Assembly: GCA_003598975.1 (NCBI GenBank)
Contig: QZIJ01000074.1
Location: 18,649-82,648 of the forward strand
Reading direction: 5' to 3'
Origin: Anaerolineaceae bacterium
Lineage (GTDB): Bacteria; Chloroflexota; Anaerolineae; Anaerolineales; Villigracilaceae
DNA length: 64,000 bases
Part shown: positions 33,024 to 41,620 of the stretch, in pieces
Numbering within the stretch: the stretch's first letter is position 1
Layout of the letters: each line of letters begins with the position of its first letter
Translations under genes and position numbers: made by a program
The notes under the pieces: model-generated
Seen by the model: only the letters and a program-made list of their open reading frames with translations
What the model was told of the DNA's origin: nothing
Databases searched by the model: none

Positions 33024-33264
33024 GGCAACGACTCCTTTGGCGAGGAAGCATTAATCTCCTTCAATTAAAGTGTATAACCCAAATGTCTGAATCGGGTTTG
33101 AAAATAGGCCGTATAATGCCATTGGAAACGGATGATGTTTGACATGCCCCTTTATGACGCATGGCACTACTCGCCTTTTGTTGAAACGGACATAATCAGG
33201 CTGGACGATACTTCACTAATCATGTCCGACTTCTCGAATAAATTAAACCTGACAAGGAGAACCA
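33024..33264. other. Divergent intergenic region
   Basis: Separates the minus-strand acyltransferase from the plus-strand ferredoxin gene. Contains a perfect TATAAT (33112-33117, plus strand) without a matching -35, and an inverted-looking pair GGACATAATC / GATTAGTGA? too weak to claim. The ferredoxin start is preceded by CAAGGAGAACCA. No other structure seen. Confidence 0.5.
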
Positions 33265-33504
33265 ATGGCTGTTAAAGGCTGGATCGAGGTCAGCGATACC
33301 TACTGCAAAGGATGTGAACTTTGCATTAATGCCTGTCCACAGGGGGTGATGGAACTGGACATGTCTCGTCTTACCCCCAAGGGATACCACCCCGCGCACA
33401 CGTTCAAGGAAGGTTGCACGGGGTGTGCAGTCTGTGCGCTGGTCTGCCCCGACGCGGCGATCACGGTGTATCGTGAGGTAACAAAGGCAGCGGTGCCTGC
33501 ATAA
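33265..33504 (+). CDS. 4Fe-4S dicluster ferredoxin (2-oxoacid oxidoreductase delta-like subunit)
   Basis: 79 residues with two CxxCxxCxxxCP clusters: CKGCELCINACP near residue 14 and CTGCAVCALVCP near 51. It begins a four-gene plus-strand operon, with the alpha, beta and gamma subunits following. It carries electrons from the thiamine diphosphate enzyme to cellular ferredoxin. The start follows CAAGGAGAACCA. Confidence 0.93.
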   Translation: MAVKGWIEVSDTYCKGCELCINACPQGVMELDMSRLTPKGYHPAHTFKEGCTGCAVCALVCPDAAITVYREVTKAAVPA

Positions 33505-33507
33505 ATT

Positions 33508-33554
33508 GTAGGGGCGGGGTCACCCCGCCTTGGGCGAGACAACTTCGCCCCTAC
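33508..33554. repeat. GTAGGGGCGGGGTCACCCCGCC-type inverted repeat
   Basis: An outer pair GTAGGGGCG / CGCCCCTAC encloses GGGGTCACCCC. It sits between the ferredoxin and alpha-subunit genes, inside the operon, without interrupting either frame. Repeats of this type are scattered through many Chloroflexota and cyanobacterial genomes. Confidence 0.75.
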
Positions 33555-33571
33555 CCCCAACGGAGAAACAA

Positions 33572-34690
33572 ATGCCCAAAGAATTATGGAAAGGCAACGA
33601 GGCCATTGCCGAGGCGGCAGTGCGCGCGGGTTTGCAGGCTTATTTTGGCTACCCGATCACGCCCCAGACCGAAATCCTTGAATATCTCTCGCGGCGCATG
33701 CCCGAACTGGGACGCGCCTTCGTGCAGGCCGAGTCTGAACTCGGCGCGATCAATATGGTCTATGGCGCGGCATGCACGGGCGCGCGGGTCATGTCCACTT
33801 CATCCAGCCCAGGTGTCAGCCTGATGATGGAGGGACTTTCGTACATTGCAGGAACCGAAGTCCCTGCAGTGCTGGTCAACGTGATGCGCGGAGGACCAGG
33901 TCTCGGCAACATCGCGCCCGCGCAATCGGACTACAACCAGGCCGTCCACGGCGGCGGACATGGCGATTATCCGCGCATCGTACTCGCGCCCTCGTCCGTG
34001 CAGGAGGCGATTGACCTGATGGGGTTGTCGTTCGATCTCGCCGAAAAATATCGAATGATCTGCATGGTCATCCTCGACGGCTCCATCGGCCAAATGATGG
34101 AACCTGCCGAGATGCCAGAGATGAAACCGATCACAGAGCGAAAATTCGATTGGAACACGGACGGCGCGATCAACCGCGAGCGGCGCATCCTCTCCTCGAT
34201 TTACATTGACCCGCCCGCCGAAGAAGTTGCCAACTTCCGCCTCGCCAAACGCTGGCAGGAAGTGCAGGCCAATGAAGTGCGCTACAAGGAATATTTCCTC
34301 GACGACGCCGAATTCGTTATCGTCGGCTTCGGGACGGCTGGACGCGTGGCTTTGTCCGCTGTGCGCGCGGCGCGCGCCGAAGGCATCAAGGTCGGGCTGT
34401 TGCGCCCGATCACCGTCAGCCCGTATCCGTATGAGGTGATAGACCAATTGGCGGGTCGCGTGAGCGCTTTCCTCGTTACCGAGATGAATATGGGGCAGAT
34501 GTTCGATGACGTCCGCCTCGCGGTGCGCGGACGAGTCCCCGTTGAATTTTACGGACGGACGGGCGGCGTGGTCCCCTTCCCCGATGAGATCCTGGCGGAG
34601 ATTCACCGCATCGCCGCGGGACAATGGTCGGTTGACCGCGACCCGCGCGATTCCTGGCAGACGCGCATGGCGTCCGTCATTGAGAGGTAA
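33572..34690 (+). CDS. 2-oxoacid:ferredoxin oxidoreductase, alpha subunit (VorB/KorA-like)
   Basis: 372 residues. The ATG at 33572 (MPKELWKG) follows ACGGAGAAACAA; an earlier ATG at 33530 falls in the repeat. [20 protein letters not shown] and [17 protein letters not shown] mark the pyrimidine/PP-binding domain I. VVPFPDEI and [11 protein letters not shown] are typical of the C-terminal transketolase-like domain II. The full-length alpha is fused as in VorB/KorA of four-subunit enzymes. Substrate (2-oxoisovalerate, 2-oxoglutarate or pyruvate) cannot be decided from sequence alone. Confidence 0.9.
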   Translation: MPKELWKGNEAIAEAAVRAGLQAYFGYPITPQTEILEYLSRRMPELGRAFVQAESELGAINMVYGAACTGARVMSTSSSPGVSLMMEGLSYIAGTEVPAVLVNVMRGGPGLGNIAPAQSDYNQAVHGGGHGDYPRIVLAPSSVQEAIDLMGLSFDLAEKYRMICMVILDGSIGQMMEPAEMPEMKPITERKFDWNTDGAINRERRILSSIYIDPPAEEVANFRLAKRWQEVQANEVRYKEYFLDDAEFVIVGFGTAGRVALSAVRAARAEGIKVGLLRPITVSPYPYEVIDQLAGRVSAFLVTEMNMGQMFDDVRLAVRGRVPVEFYGRTGGVVPFPDEILAEIHRIAAGQWSVDRDPRDSWQTRMASVIER

Positions 34691-34692
34691 AC

Positions 34693-35463
34693 ATGGTTGC
34701 CCCAAATAATTTGGTTTACGACCGACCCGAAGGTTTTACCGATACGCCAACGCATTATTGCCCAGGTTGCACGCACGGCGTGGCGCATCGTTTGATCGCC
34801 GAAGTTTTGGAAGAAATGAATATAATTCCCAGAACCATCGGCGTCGCGCCAGTGGGATGCTCAGTGTTCGCTTACAACTATTTCGATACCGATTTTGTGG
34901 AAGCCCCGCACGGACGCGCGCCCGCCATGGCGACGGGCATCAAGCGCGTCCTGCCTGACCGAATCGTTTTCACCTATCAGGGCGACGGTGATCTGGCTTC
35001 GATCGGCATGGGCGAGATCGTCCATGCGGCGGCGCGCGGCGAGAACATCACAGTTGTCTTCATCAATAACGCCAACTACGGCATGACGGGCGGACAGATG
35101 GCTCCCACCACCCTGCCTGGCATGAAGACGACTTCATCCCCAAACGGCCGCGATGTGGAGACGCAGGGCTATCCCATCAAGATGGCCGAGATGCTGTCCA
35201 CACTGGATGGAGTCGGCTACTGCGTGCGGCGCTCCCTGCATGACCCAAAAAATATCCGCCTCGCCAAGAAAGCCATCCGCACTGCTTTTGAAACACAAGC
35301 GCGCGGTTTGGGCTTTTCGATGGTGGAACTGCTTTCCACCTGCCCCACCAACTGGGGCATGACGCCCGTCAACGCGTTGAAGTTCGTGGAAGAGCACATG
35401 GTTCCCGCCTTCCCGCTTGGCGATTACAAGGTCGCGGCGAGTGTGGCGCAGATCAAAGTTTAG
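34693..35463 (+). CDS. 2-oxoacid:ferredoxin oxidoreductase, beta (TPP) subunit
   Basis: 256 residues. [20 protein letters not shown] carries the CxxC that often ligates the proximal cluster or supports the TPP pocket. The TPP motif is [17 protein letters not shown], followed by [18 protein letters not shown]. This is the thiamine-binding domain of the enzyme. It starts 2 bases after the alpha-subunit stop codon, so translation is coupled. Confidence 0.92.
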   Translation: MVAPNNLVYDRPEGFTDTPTHYCPGCTHGVAHRLIAEVLEEMNIIPRTIGVAPVGCSVFAYNYFDTDFVEAPHGRAPAMATGIKRVLPDRIVFTYQGDGDLASIGMGEIVHAAARGENITVVFINNANYGMTGGQMAPTTLPGMKTTSSPNGRDVETQGYPIKMAEMLSTLDGVGYCVRRSLHDPKNIRLAKKAIRTAFETQARGLGFSMVELLSTCPTNWGMTPVNALKFVEEHMVPAFPLGDYKVAASVAQIKV

Positions 35464-35599
35464 TGCGTGTTGAGTAGAAAAGTTTTACCGCCAAGCACGC
35501 TACACCTGCCCTGACGGGCGGTGCTAGGGAGAACGCGAAGAAATTCAAAAGTTTTTCTTAGCGACCTTTGCGTACTTCGCAGTTCAAAAAGGAATGATT
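35464..35599. other. Gap between beta and gamma subunit genes, repeat-filled
   Basis: Contains the second copy of the GC-rich repeat (35502-35530, ACACCTGCCCTGACGGGCGG...) and an inverted pair CGCGAAG / CTTCGC around 35535-35581. There is no sign of termination; the gamma gene starts at 35600 after AAAAAGGAATGATT. Confidence 0.6.
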
Positions 35600-36160
35600 A
35601 TGCAAAAAGAAATTCTCATCGCTGGTTTTGGCGGACAGGGTGTTTTGTTCGCGGGACAGGTCCTCGCCTACGCGGCCATGGACTCAGGCAAGATCGTGAC
35701 GTGGATTCCGTCCTACGGTCCCGAAATGCGCGGCGGGACAGCGAACTGTACCGTCGTCGTTGCGGACGAGGAGATCGGCTCGCCGCTGGTCAAGAATCCG
35801 CCCGCGGTCATCGCGCTGAACCTGCCGTCGTTTGACAAGTACGAAGACCTCGTCCAGCCTGGCGGCGTTTTGATCGTTAATCAAAGCATGGTGGACCGCA
35901 CCGCCAAGCGGACAGACATCACCACGATCTTCGTCCCTGGCAACGAGGTTGCCGAAGAGACAGGCGACCGCCGCCTGCTCAACATGGTGATGGTCGGCGC
36001 GCTGCTGGCCGCGTACCCAATCCTTTCGCTCGATGAAGCCAAGGCCGCACTCAAGGCGCACCTGCCCGCAAAACACCAGAAGTTGATCCCCAACAATTAT
36101 GCCGCGATGGACAAGGGGTACGCGCACGCCAAGGCGCAAATGGAGAAAGTGGCGGCGTAG
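35600..36160 (+). CDS. 2-oxoacid:acceptor oxidoreductase, gamma subunit
   Basis: 186 residues from the ATG at 35600. [19 protein letters not shown] near residue 10 and [20 protein letters not shown] near 37 are the gamma-subunit signatures; [13 protein letters not shown] follows. Completes the ferredoxin-alpha-beta-gamma set, so a functional four-subunit enzyme is expected. It uses the ferredoxin encoded first in the operon. Confidence 0.92.
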   Translation: MQKEILIAGFGGQGVLFAGQVLAYAAMDSGKIVTWIPSYGPEMRGGTANCTVVVADEEIGSPLVKNPPAVIALNLPSFDKYEDLVQPGGVLIVNQSMVDRTAKRTDITTIFVPGNEVAEETGDRRLLNMVMVGALLAAYPILSLDEAKAALKAHLPAKHQKLIPNNYAAMDKGYAHAKAQMEKVAA

Positions 36161-36162
36161 GT

Positions 36163-36186
36163 TGGTAATTGGTAAATGGTAATTGG
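36163..36186. repeat. GGTAATTGGTAAATGGTAATTGG-type tandem repeat
   Basis: Short imperfect units of 7-8 bases after the gamma-subunit stop. The same family, on one strand or the other, occurs at 38749, 43381 and 57184. Confidence 0.75.
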
Positions 36187-36190
36187 AGAA

Positions 36191-36217
36191 GCCCGTCTCG
36201 CGAGAGGCGGGTTTTTT
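36191..36217 (+). terminator. Intrinsic terminator of the oxidoreductase operon
   Basis: CCCGTCTC / GAGGCGGG stem with GCGA loop followed by TTTTTTC. The clpS -10 (TGCTATAAT, 36223-36228) follows at once. Confidence 0.9.
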
Positions 36218-36219
36218 CT

Positions 36220-36228
36220 TGCTATAAT
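36220..36228 (+). promoter_or_regulatory. Extended -10 promoter for clpS
   Basis: TGCTATAAT, an extended -10 right behind the terminator. The clpS ATG is 32 bases downstream. No convincing -35. Confidence 0.6.
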
Positions 36229-36260
36229 CCTGCCACGCCTGTCTACATTAGACCTATCTC

Positions 36261-36554
36261 ATGCTCCCCTCCATCGAAATCACCCCCGGCCAGCAGACTG
36301 AACTCGAGCCGCTTTACCGCGTCCTCATCCACAACGATGACGTCACGCCGATGGACTTCGTGACTCACATCCTCGTCAGCATTTTCTTCCTCGGCTACCC
36401 CGAAGCAGTGAACATCATGCTCAACGCGCATCGCAATGGCATGTCGGTTGTACAGATTTTGCCAAAAGCCGAAGCAGAGAAACGCATCAACAAAGCCCAT
36501 TTCGCGGCGGGGCTGGAAGGTTATCCGCTCCAATTTTCGATGGAGCCTGAATAA
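36261..36554 (+). CDS. clpS: ClpS adaptor protein
   Basis: 97 residues, normal for ClpS. LYRVLIHNDDVTPMDFVTHI (NDDxTPMxFV) near residue 18 and AVNIMLNAHRNGMSVVQIL are the family signatures. It binds N-degron substrates and delivers them to ClpAP or ClpCP. No clp ATPase gene lies nearby. Confidence 0.93.
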   Translation: MLPSIEITPGQQTELEPLYRVLIHNDDVTPMDFVTHILVSIFFLGYPEAVNIMLNAHRNGMSVVQILPKAEAEKRINKAHFAAGLEGYPLQFSMEPE

Positions 36555-36559
36555 ATTCG

Positions 36560-36645
36560 GTACGCGGATTTCACGGATTACACGGACGGACACGGATTTT
36601 TTCTTTTCCGTGAATTCCATCAAATCTGCGTAATCCGTGTGCAAA
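36560..36645. repeat. CACGGATT-type inverted tandem repeat
   Basis: CGCGGATTTCACGGATTACACGGA and, after a T-run, CCGTGAATTCCATCAAATCTGCGTAATCCGTG in the opposite sense (quoted in pieces). These units pair to form a long hairpin between clpS and the acyltransferase. A related set (CGCGGA units) lies at 48610-48705. Confidence 0.75.
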
Positions 36646-36651
36646 AGAGTC

Positions 36652-37521
36652 ATGACAAGCCAACTCGACCTCCTCACGCAAATCAACCTCGACGACCTCG
36701 TGACTGCCTTCGGCTGGACGAATCGTCCGCTTCTCGCGCGGACCCTGCGCCGACTCTTCCTCCGCCCCGCGCGGGACTTTGCGCGGGACATGCTCGACTT
36801 CGACAACTCAGTCGGGACGCGCGGCCTGCCCGAAGCCTCGCGCGGTATGCTGGAAAAATATGTCTCCTCCCTGCACGTCTTCGGGAGAGAGAACCTTCCC
36901 GCGTCCGCCTTCCTCGCCCTCTCCAACCACCCAGGCATGACCGACACCCTCTCCCTCTTCGCCGCGTTGAATCGTCCCAACTTGAAGATCATCGCGTTGG
37001 ATCGTCCCTTTCTCAACGCGCTCCCCAACACCGAAAAACGTCTCTTCTACGTAAAAGATGACTCCGCCTCGCGCATGACCCTTGTGCGACAAGTCTCCGC
37101 GCACCTGCGCTCGGGCGGCGCGGCACTGACTTTCCCCGCGGGTCACATCGAACCCGATCCAGATATATACCCTGGCGCGGTCGCATCGCTGGACGATTGG
37201 ACCAACTCCGTCGGCGTCTTCCTCCGCATGGCACCAGAGACTCCCATCGTCCCTGTTTTGGTGCGTGGAGTTGTGAGAAAAAATTCTGCGCGGCATCTGT
37301 TGCTCGCGACAAAAAAGACGAAGGAAGAAAGAGAAAAACTCACCGCCGCGTTGCAATTGCTGGCACACGTGGTTTTCAAGCAAAAAAATGTTCACGTCCG
37401 CGTGCAGATTGGGAAGCCGATCTATGCGCGAGATTTGGATTCAACAGAGACACAAGTCATCCATCAGGCTATGCTGGCAGAGATGAAACGGTTGATCAAA
37501 GATGAGCCTGAGGGAGATTAG
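36652..37521 (+). CDS. Acyltransferase-like protein (PlsC type)
   Basis: 289 residues from the ATG at 36652 (MTSQLDLLTQINLDD), preceded by AAAAGAG; an earlier ATG lies in the repeat. LALSNHPGMTDTLSLFAAL gives the acyltransferase NH-x4-D motif and TFPAGHIEPDPDIYPGAV the substrate-binding FPxG-like motif. It likely transfers an acyl chain to a lysolipid or glycolipid. The flippase-like gene is 30 bases downstream. Confidence 0.75.
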   Translation: MTSQLDLLTQINLDDLVTAFGWTNRPLLARTLRRLFLRPARDFARDMLDFDNSVGTRGLPEASRGMLEKYVSSLHVFGRENLPASAFLALSNHPGMTDTLSLFAALNRPNLKIIALDRPFLNALPNTEKRLFYVKDDSASRMTLVRQVSAHLRSGGAALTFPAGHIEPDPDIYPGAVASLDDWTNSVGVFLRMAPETPIVPVLVRGVVRKNSARHLLLATKKTKEEREKLTAALQLLAHVVFKQKNVHVRVQIGKPIYARDLDSTETQVIHQAMLAEMKRLIKDEPEGD

Positions 37522-37551
37522 CCCGCAGACCTTTTTCGCATTTCCTTATCC

Positions 37552-38508
37552 ATGCAAAAAACCTTCCTCCACATCCTCTGGCTTCTCCTCCTCGCGGCTT
37601 TGCTTTATTGGGCATTGAAAAACGCGCCATTGATCGAAATCTGGTCAACCCTGCGCCAATTGCGACTTTGGCAAATCGCCGCGCTGATGGGAATCAACGC
37701 GGGCATCTACGCGCTGGTCACGTTGCGCTGGTGGATCATTACGCGTGCGGAAGCAAGACAAGTTCCCTATTTTCCATTGCTGGCGGTGCGCGTCGCCGTT
37801 TTCGGTGTCAGTTACTTCACGCTGGGGCCGCAGGTAGGCGGAGAACCATTACAGGTGCTGGCGCTCCGTCATCGTTACGGGTTGACGTACACGCGCGCAA
37901 CCGCAACCGTCGTCATGGATAAGTTACTGGAGTTCCTCGCTAATTTTGTTTTGCTCGCCATCGGGCTGGTGTCCGTCTTACAGGCGGGAATATTTTCCAG
38001 AAATGAAAATCTCTCCGTTGCGGGTTTAATTGGAATCATCATCGTGGTGACATGGCCTCCCGCTCACATCCTTCTGCTCAAGCGCGGTAAATATCCCATC
38101 GCATCCATCCTTCAAATCTTCCCAAGAACAAAACTCTCGCGCTTTGTCATCGCATCCGAGCGACTGGCGGGCAAATTTTGTCAGCGGCATTTCAAAGAAT
38201 TGCTTGCGGCCGCTTCTGTTTCCCTGCTCGCCGCGCTTGGAATGGTTGGCGAATATTTCATGGTCACATCGTTTCTGCAAATCGAACTCGACGCGGCACA
38301 GACCATCGCGGCATGGACAGCAGGCTGGCTGGCATTCCTCGTCCCCTGGCCTGGCGGACTGGGCGCGCTGGAGGCCAGCCAGGTGTTTGTACTCGGTGCA
38401 TTTGGCGTGGCGGCCTCAAGCGCGATCGGCGTCACGCTCATTATCCGCGCCCGCGACCTGCTCATCGGCGGGATCGGGCTTTTACTCGCAGGTCGCGGTG
38501 TAAAATAG
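37552..38508 (+). CDS. Lysylphosphatidylglycerol synthase-type membrane protein (UPF0104/AglD-like)
   Basis: 318 residues with about eight membrane helices. VMDKLLEFLANFVLLAIGLV and SYFTLGPQVGGEPLQVLAL match the LPG_synthase_TM/UPF0104 pattern, and PWPGGLGALEASQVFVLGAF is the C-terminal signature. There is no C-terminal aminoacyl-transfer domain, so it is more likely a lipid flippase or glycolipid-related protein than an MprF enzyme. Confidence 0.8.
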   Translation: MQKTFLHILWLLLLAALLYWALKNAPLIEIWSTLRQLRLWQIAALMGINAGIYALVTLRWWIITRAEARQVPYFPLLAVRVAVFGVSYFTLGPQVGGEPLQVLALRHRYGLTYTRATATVVMDKLLEFLANFVLLAIGLVSVLQAGIFSRNENLSVAGLIGIIIVVTWPPAHILLLKRGKYPIASILQIFPRTKLSRFVIASERLAGKFCQRHFKELLAAASVSLLAALGMVGEYFMVTSFLQIELDAAQTIAAWTAGWLAFLVPWPGGLGALEASQVFVLGAFGVAASSAIGVTLIIRARDLLIGGIGLLLAGRGVK

Positions 38509-38512
38509 ACTC

Positions 38513-39532
38513 ATGCGACGTACGCTGGTTTTCACCGCTCCACGACAAATCGAAATCCGCGAAGAGCCCCTGCCCAACCCACGCGATGACGAAGTCCTCG
38601 TCGAGACTCTCTGCTCCGCCGTCAGCGCGGGGACGGAGGCGCTCGTCTATCGCGGCGAATTTCCGCAATTGAAGGACGCGCACGATGCGTTGAGCAGTGA
38701 TTTAAAATACCCGCTGGCATATGGATATGCGGCGGTGGGACGAGTGAAGGTAATTGGTAAATTGGTACATGGTAATTGGCAGGATCGGCTTGTTTTCGCG
38801 TTTCAGCCGCACACATCACATTTCATCATCAGGCCTGAATTACTAATTCCCATTCCCCAATCACTCTCCCCCGAATCCGCCTGCTTCCTCCCCAACATGG
38901 AAACAGCCGTCAACCTCATCCAGGATGGCGCGCCGATCTTGGGCGAACGCGTTTTAGTTTTCGGACAGGGAGTCGTTGGTCTGCTCACTGCTTCGCTCCT
39001 CGCAGAATTTCCGTTGGAGTGTTTGGTGACGGCGGATTACTTCCCATCACGGAGGAGCGCCCTGAAAAATTCGGGTTACAGGTTACGAGTTACAAGTTAC
39101 GCCTCGCTTGATTCCAATGCTCCAGATTTCCACACTCTCTTATCTGGCTACGCGCACGACGGATTCGACCTGACCTACGAACTGAGCGGCAATCCCTCCG
39201 CGCTGAACGACGCCGTCGCCGCAACGCGCTTTTCGGGACGTGTCGTCATCGGTTCGTGGTACGGACAGAAGCGCGTCCCCATTGACCTCGGCGGAACGTT
39301 CCATCGTTCGCGCATCAAGTTAATTTCGTCGCAGGTCAGCACGATCGCCCCAGAGTTGTCCGCGCGCTGGGACAAGTCACGCCGCTTCGGGGTCGCGTGG
39401 GACGCGTTGAGTCGCATCCAGCCAGAGAAGTGGATCACGCATCGCTTCCCGCTCGGTCAGGCCGCGGCCGCCTATCGCCTGCTGGACGAACGTCCGCAGG
39501 AGACCATTCAAGTAGTGATTACCTATCCATAA
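38513..39532 (+). CDS. Zinc-type alcohol dehydrogenase-like protein (BchC/PTPS-associated group)
   Basis: 339 residues, GroES-like then Rossmann domain (LGERVLVFGQGVVGLLTASLL). SAVSAGTEALVYRGEFP and YPLAYGYAAVGRV resemble the BchC-like subgroup; the usual catalytic-zinc Cys/His set is absent, with Ser and Ala in the matching positions. The frame contains two short repeat insertions, 38749-38780 (VKVIGKLVHGNW) and 39075-39100 (GYRLRVTSY), both in frame. A -10 (TAAAAT, 38501-38506) lies 6 bases before the ATG. Confidence 0.75.
   Translation: MRRTLVFTAPRQIEIREEPLPNPRDDEVLVETLCSAVSAGTEALVYRGEFPQLKDAHDALSSDLKYPLAYGYAAVGRVKVIGKLVHGNWQDRLVFAFQPHTSHFIIRPELLIPIPQSLSPESACFLPNMETAVNLIQDGAPILGERVLVFGQGVVGLLTASLLAEFPLECLVTADYFPSRRSALKNSGYRLRVTSYASLDSNAPDFHTLLSGYAHDGFDLTYELSGNPSALNDAVAATRFSGRVVIGSWYGQKRVPIDLGGTFHRSRIKLISSQVSTIAPELSARWDKSRRFGVAWDALSRIQPEKWITHRFPLGQAAAAYRLLDERPQETIQVVITYP
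38749..38780. repeat. GGTAATT-type repeat inside a coding region
   Basis: GGTAATTGGTAAATTGGTAC followed by ATGGTAATTGGC, in frame in the dehydrogenase gene (VKVIGKLVHGNWQ). Same family as 36163-36186. Confidence 0.75.
39075..39100. repeat. GTTACAA-type repeat inside a coding region
   Basis: GTTACAGGTTACGAGTTACA then AGTTAC: four 7-8 base units in frame in the dehydrogenase gene (GYRLRVTSY). Confidence 0.75.
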
Positions 39533-39583
39533 AATTTCGGGATGCCATGCAATATTTAATTATGCTTTGTGTGAAGGAGAAGG

Positions 39584-41050
39584 ATGTCATTTGAGTTCAT
39601 CCTGATCATTGCTGCAGGCCTTGTGCTTGTCAGCATATTGGCGAGCAAAATATCAGATCGCTTCGGGATTCCCACACTTCTGCTCTTTCTTGGTATTGGA
39701 ATGCTGGCGGGTGCAGACGGTTTTGGCGGTATCTATTTTGACGATCCAGCATTGGCACAATTCATTGGCATTGTCGCGCTTAACCTAATCCTGTTTGCAG
39801 GCGGCCTGGATACGGAGTGGAAAGATGTGCGCTCCATATTGAAATACGGTGCGGCGCTTTCCACGCTTGGCGTTGTTCTCACCGCCCTGATTGTGGGAAT
39901 CGCGGCCCAATTCTTATTGGGATTCACTCTCATCCAGGGGTTATTGCTCGGCGCTATTGTTTCCTCCACCGACGCGGCGGCGGTTTTTTCCATTTTACGA
40001 GCCAAAAATCTTGGGCTGAGGGGTAAGTTGCGCCCACTACTCGAACTCGAATCTGGCAGCAACGATCCGATGGCAGTGTTTTTGACCATTGGGATGATTC
40101 AGTTGTTGACGCAACCCAATGCACACATCACTGATTTGTTGGGCGCCTTCTTTTTGCAAATGATTATGGGAATCCTTTGCGGCTTGTTCTTTGGAAAATT
40201 ATTGGTCTTTCTTGCCAATCGAATCCAACTTGGTTTTGATGGACTTTATCCTGTGTTGACACTTTCGATTGTTTTTCTGGCTTACAGCCTCACCAGTGTC
40301 TTGCATGGAAACGGGTTTTTGGCCGTATACATCGCGGGAATCGTGGCAGGGCATCAGGATTTCGTCCACCGCCGAAGCGTCATCAGTTTCCACGATGGCA
40401 TGGCATGGCTGATGCAGATCACCATGTTTTTGACACTGGGCCTGCTGGTCTTTCCAAGCGAGATTCCACCAATCATTACCACGGGACTGTTGATCGCGGT
40501 TTCGTTGATTTTTGTTGCCCGCCCGATCAGCATCTTTATCACTCTTCTGCCGACAAAATTCACATTCAAGGAAAAACTCTTCATTTCATGGGTGGGATTG
40601 CGCGGTGCTGTCCCTATCATTCTCGCAACCTATCCACTTCTCGCAGGGTTGGCGCAAGCGGATGCCATTTTCAATATCGTCTTCTTTGTTGTCCTGGCTT
40701 CTGCCTTATTACAAGGCACAACCATTCCTTACGCGGCCAAATGGCTGGGTGTAAATACAGCCGTTACCAGAAAACCAAACTATCCAATAGAGTTCACTCC
40801 CATCAGCGGATTCAAAAGCGAGTTAAAAGAACTCACCATTCCAGCGGATTCCTTCGCGAATGGAAAGACCATCGTGGAGTTGTACCTGCCGCAAGAATTT
40901 CTGATCATCTTGATCGTGCGCCAGAATAAATTTATCATCCCCAGCGGCGGAATCACACTGTACACTGACGATACTTTGATTGTGCTATCAGATAAAGAGA
41001 CATTTGCAATGGTAAAAAAGCAATTCGGGTCAATGGGCAATAACCAATAG
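39584..41050 (+). CDS. Potassium/proton antiporter, CPA1 (NhaP2/CvrA) family
   Basis: 488 residues. About twelve membrane segments with SDRFGIPTLLLFLGIGMLAG, SSTDAAAVFSILRAKNLGLR and ELESGSNDPMAVFLTIG (the ESGSNDP ion-path motif). A C-terminal RCK_C/TrkA_C-like domain (ELTIPADSFANGKTIVELYL, then IVRQNKFIIPSGG) closes the protein. It exchanges K+ or Na+ for H+. It lies within a group of pterin- and sugar-related genes, between the dehydrogenase and pterin synthase genes. Confidence 0.9.
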   Translation: MSFEFILIIAAGLVLVSILASKISDRFGIPTLLLFLGIGMLAGADGFGGIYFDDPALAQFIGIVALNLILFAGGLDTEWKDVRSILKYGAALSTLGVVLTALIVGIAAQFLLGFTLIQGLLLGAIVSSTDAAAVFSILRAKNLGLRGKLRPLLELESGSNDPMAVFLTIGMIQLLTQPNAHITDLLGAFFLQMIMGILCGLFFGKLLVFLANRIQLGFDGLYPVLTLSIVFLAYSLTSVLHGNGFLAVYIAGIVAGHQDFVHRRSVISFHDGMAWLMQITMFLTLGLLVFPSEIPPIITTGLLIAVSLIFVARPISIFITLLPTKFTFKEKLFISWVGLRGAVPIILATYPLLAGLAQADAIFNIVFFVVLASALLQGTTIPYAAKWLGVNTAVTRKPNYPIEFTPISGFKSELKELTIPADSFANGKTIVELYLPQEFLIILIVRQNKFIIPSGGITLYTDDTLIVLSDKETFAMVKKQFGSMGNNQ

Positions 41051-41059
41051 GAGCGCTTT

Positions 41060-41437
41060 ATGTACACCCTTGCCGTCCGCCGCGAATTCATCGCCCGTCA
41101 CTTCCTGATCGGAGGCGACTGGGGCGCGGAGAATTTTCCCAACTCGCATCACTACGTGTTGGAATTGCAACTGACTGGAAACGAACTCGACCAGCATGGC
41201 TACCTCGTGGACATCGTGGACGTGGAAAAGCATCTTGACGAAATCGTCGGCTATTATCAGGAGCAGATGCTGAACGACAAGTCAGAATTCGCGGGATTAA
41301 ATCCATCCATTGAACATTTCGCGCGGATTCTTTGCACGACTCTAAACGAGCGAATTAAAGCCCGAAATATTACCGCACTAAAAGTCGTTCTGTGGGAACA
41401 TGAAAACGCGTGGGCGGCATTTTCGATAAATCGTTAG
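41060..41437 (+). CDS. 6-pyruvoyl-tetrahydropterin/6-carboxytetrahydropterin synthase-like protein
   Basis: 125 residues, the standard length. FIARHFLIG gives the first His (14). The usual HGH is replaced by NSHH (28-31), keeping only one clear matching His, and the usual catalytic Cys is not present; Glu 24 lies close to that place, as in the PTPS-III group. QHGYLVDIVDVEKHLD and WEHENAWAAF (Glu 113) match the rest of the fold. It probably modifies a dihydroneopterin-type substrate, but standard QueD chemistry is doubtful. Confidence 0.75.
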   Translation: MYTLAVRREFIARHFLIGGDWGAENFPNSHHYVLELQLTGNELDQHGYLVDIVDVEKHLDEIVGYYQEQMLNDKSEFAGLNPSIEHFARILCTTLNERIKARNITALKVVLWEHENAWAAFSINR

Positions 41438-41445
41438 GAGGATTT

Positions 41446-41619
41446 ATGGACAAGTTGTGGAATAAAAACAGAGGTCTCTTTTGGATAGTCTTCAGTATTT
41501 TTGCGGGGATAATCTGGGGGCTTTGGAAAGCAAGCTTCTGGGCAGGTTTCTTTTATGCAAGCATGATCTTGGTTGGAGCAACAATTTTGGAGTTGTATCG
41601 TAATCAAGACAAAAAATAA
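41446..41619 (+). CDS. Small membrane protein, 57 aa
   Basis: ATG at 41446 (MDKLWNKNRGLFWIVFSIFA) follows TTAGGAGGATTT, a near-perfect ribosome-binding site. Two hydrophobic helices (LFWIVFSIFAGIIWGLW; FWAGFFYASMILVGATIL) and a charged tail. No family recognised. The following gene's ATG lies 1 base after its stop. Confidence 0.7.
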   Translation: MDKLWNKNRGLFWIVFSIFAGIIWGLWKASFWAGFFYASMILVGATILELYRNQDKK

Positions 41620-41620
41620 A

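Noticed and set aside
34693..35463. Assigning pyruvate as substrate of the four-subunit oxidoreductase
   Set aside because: VorB-, KorA- and PorA-like alpha subunits cannot be told apart by eye, so substrate is left open.
39584..41050. Naming the antiporter NhaP specifically for Na+
   Set aside because: The ESGSNDP motif and RCK_C-like tail fit CPA1 K+/H+ types as well, so ion choice was left open.
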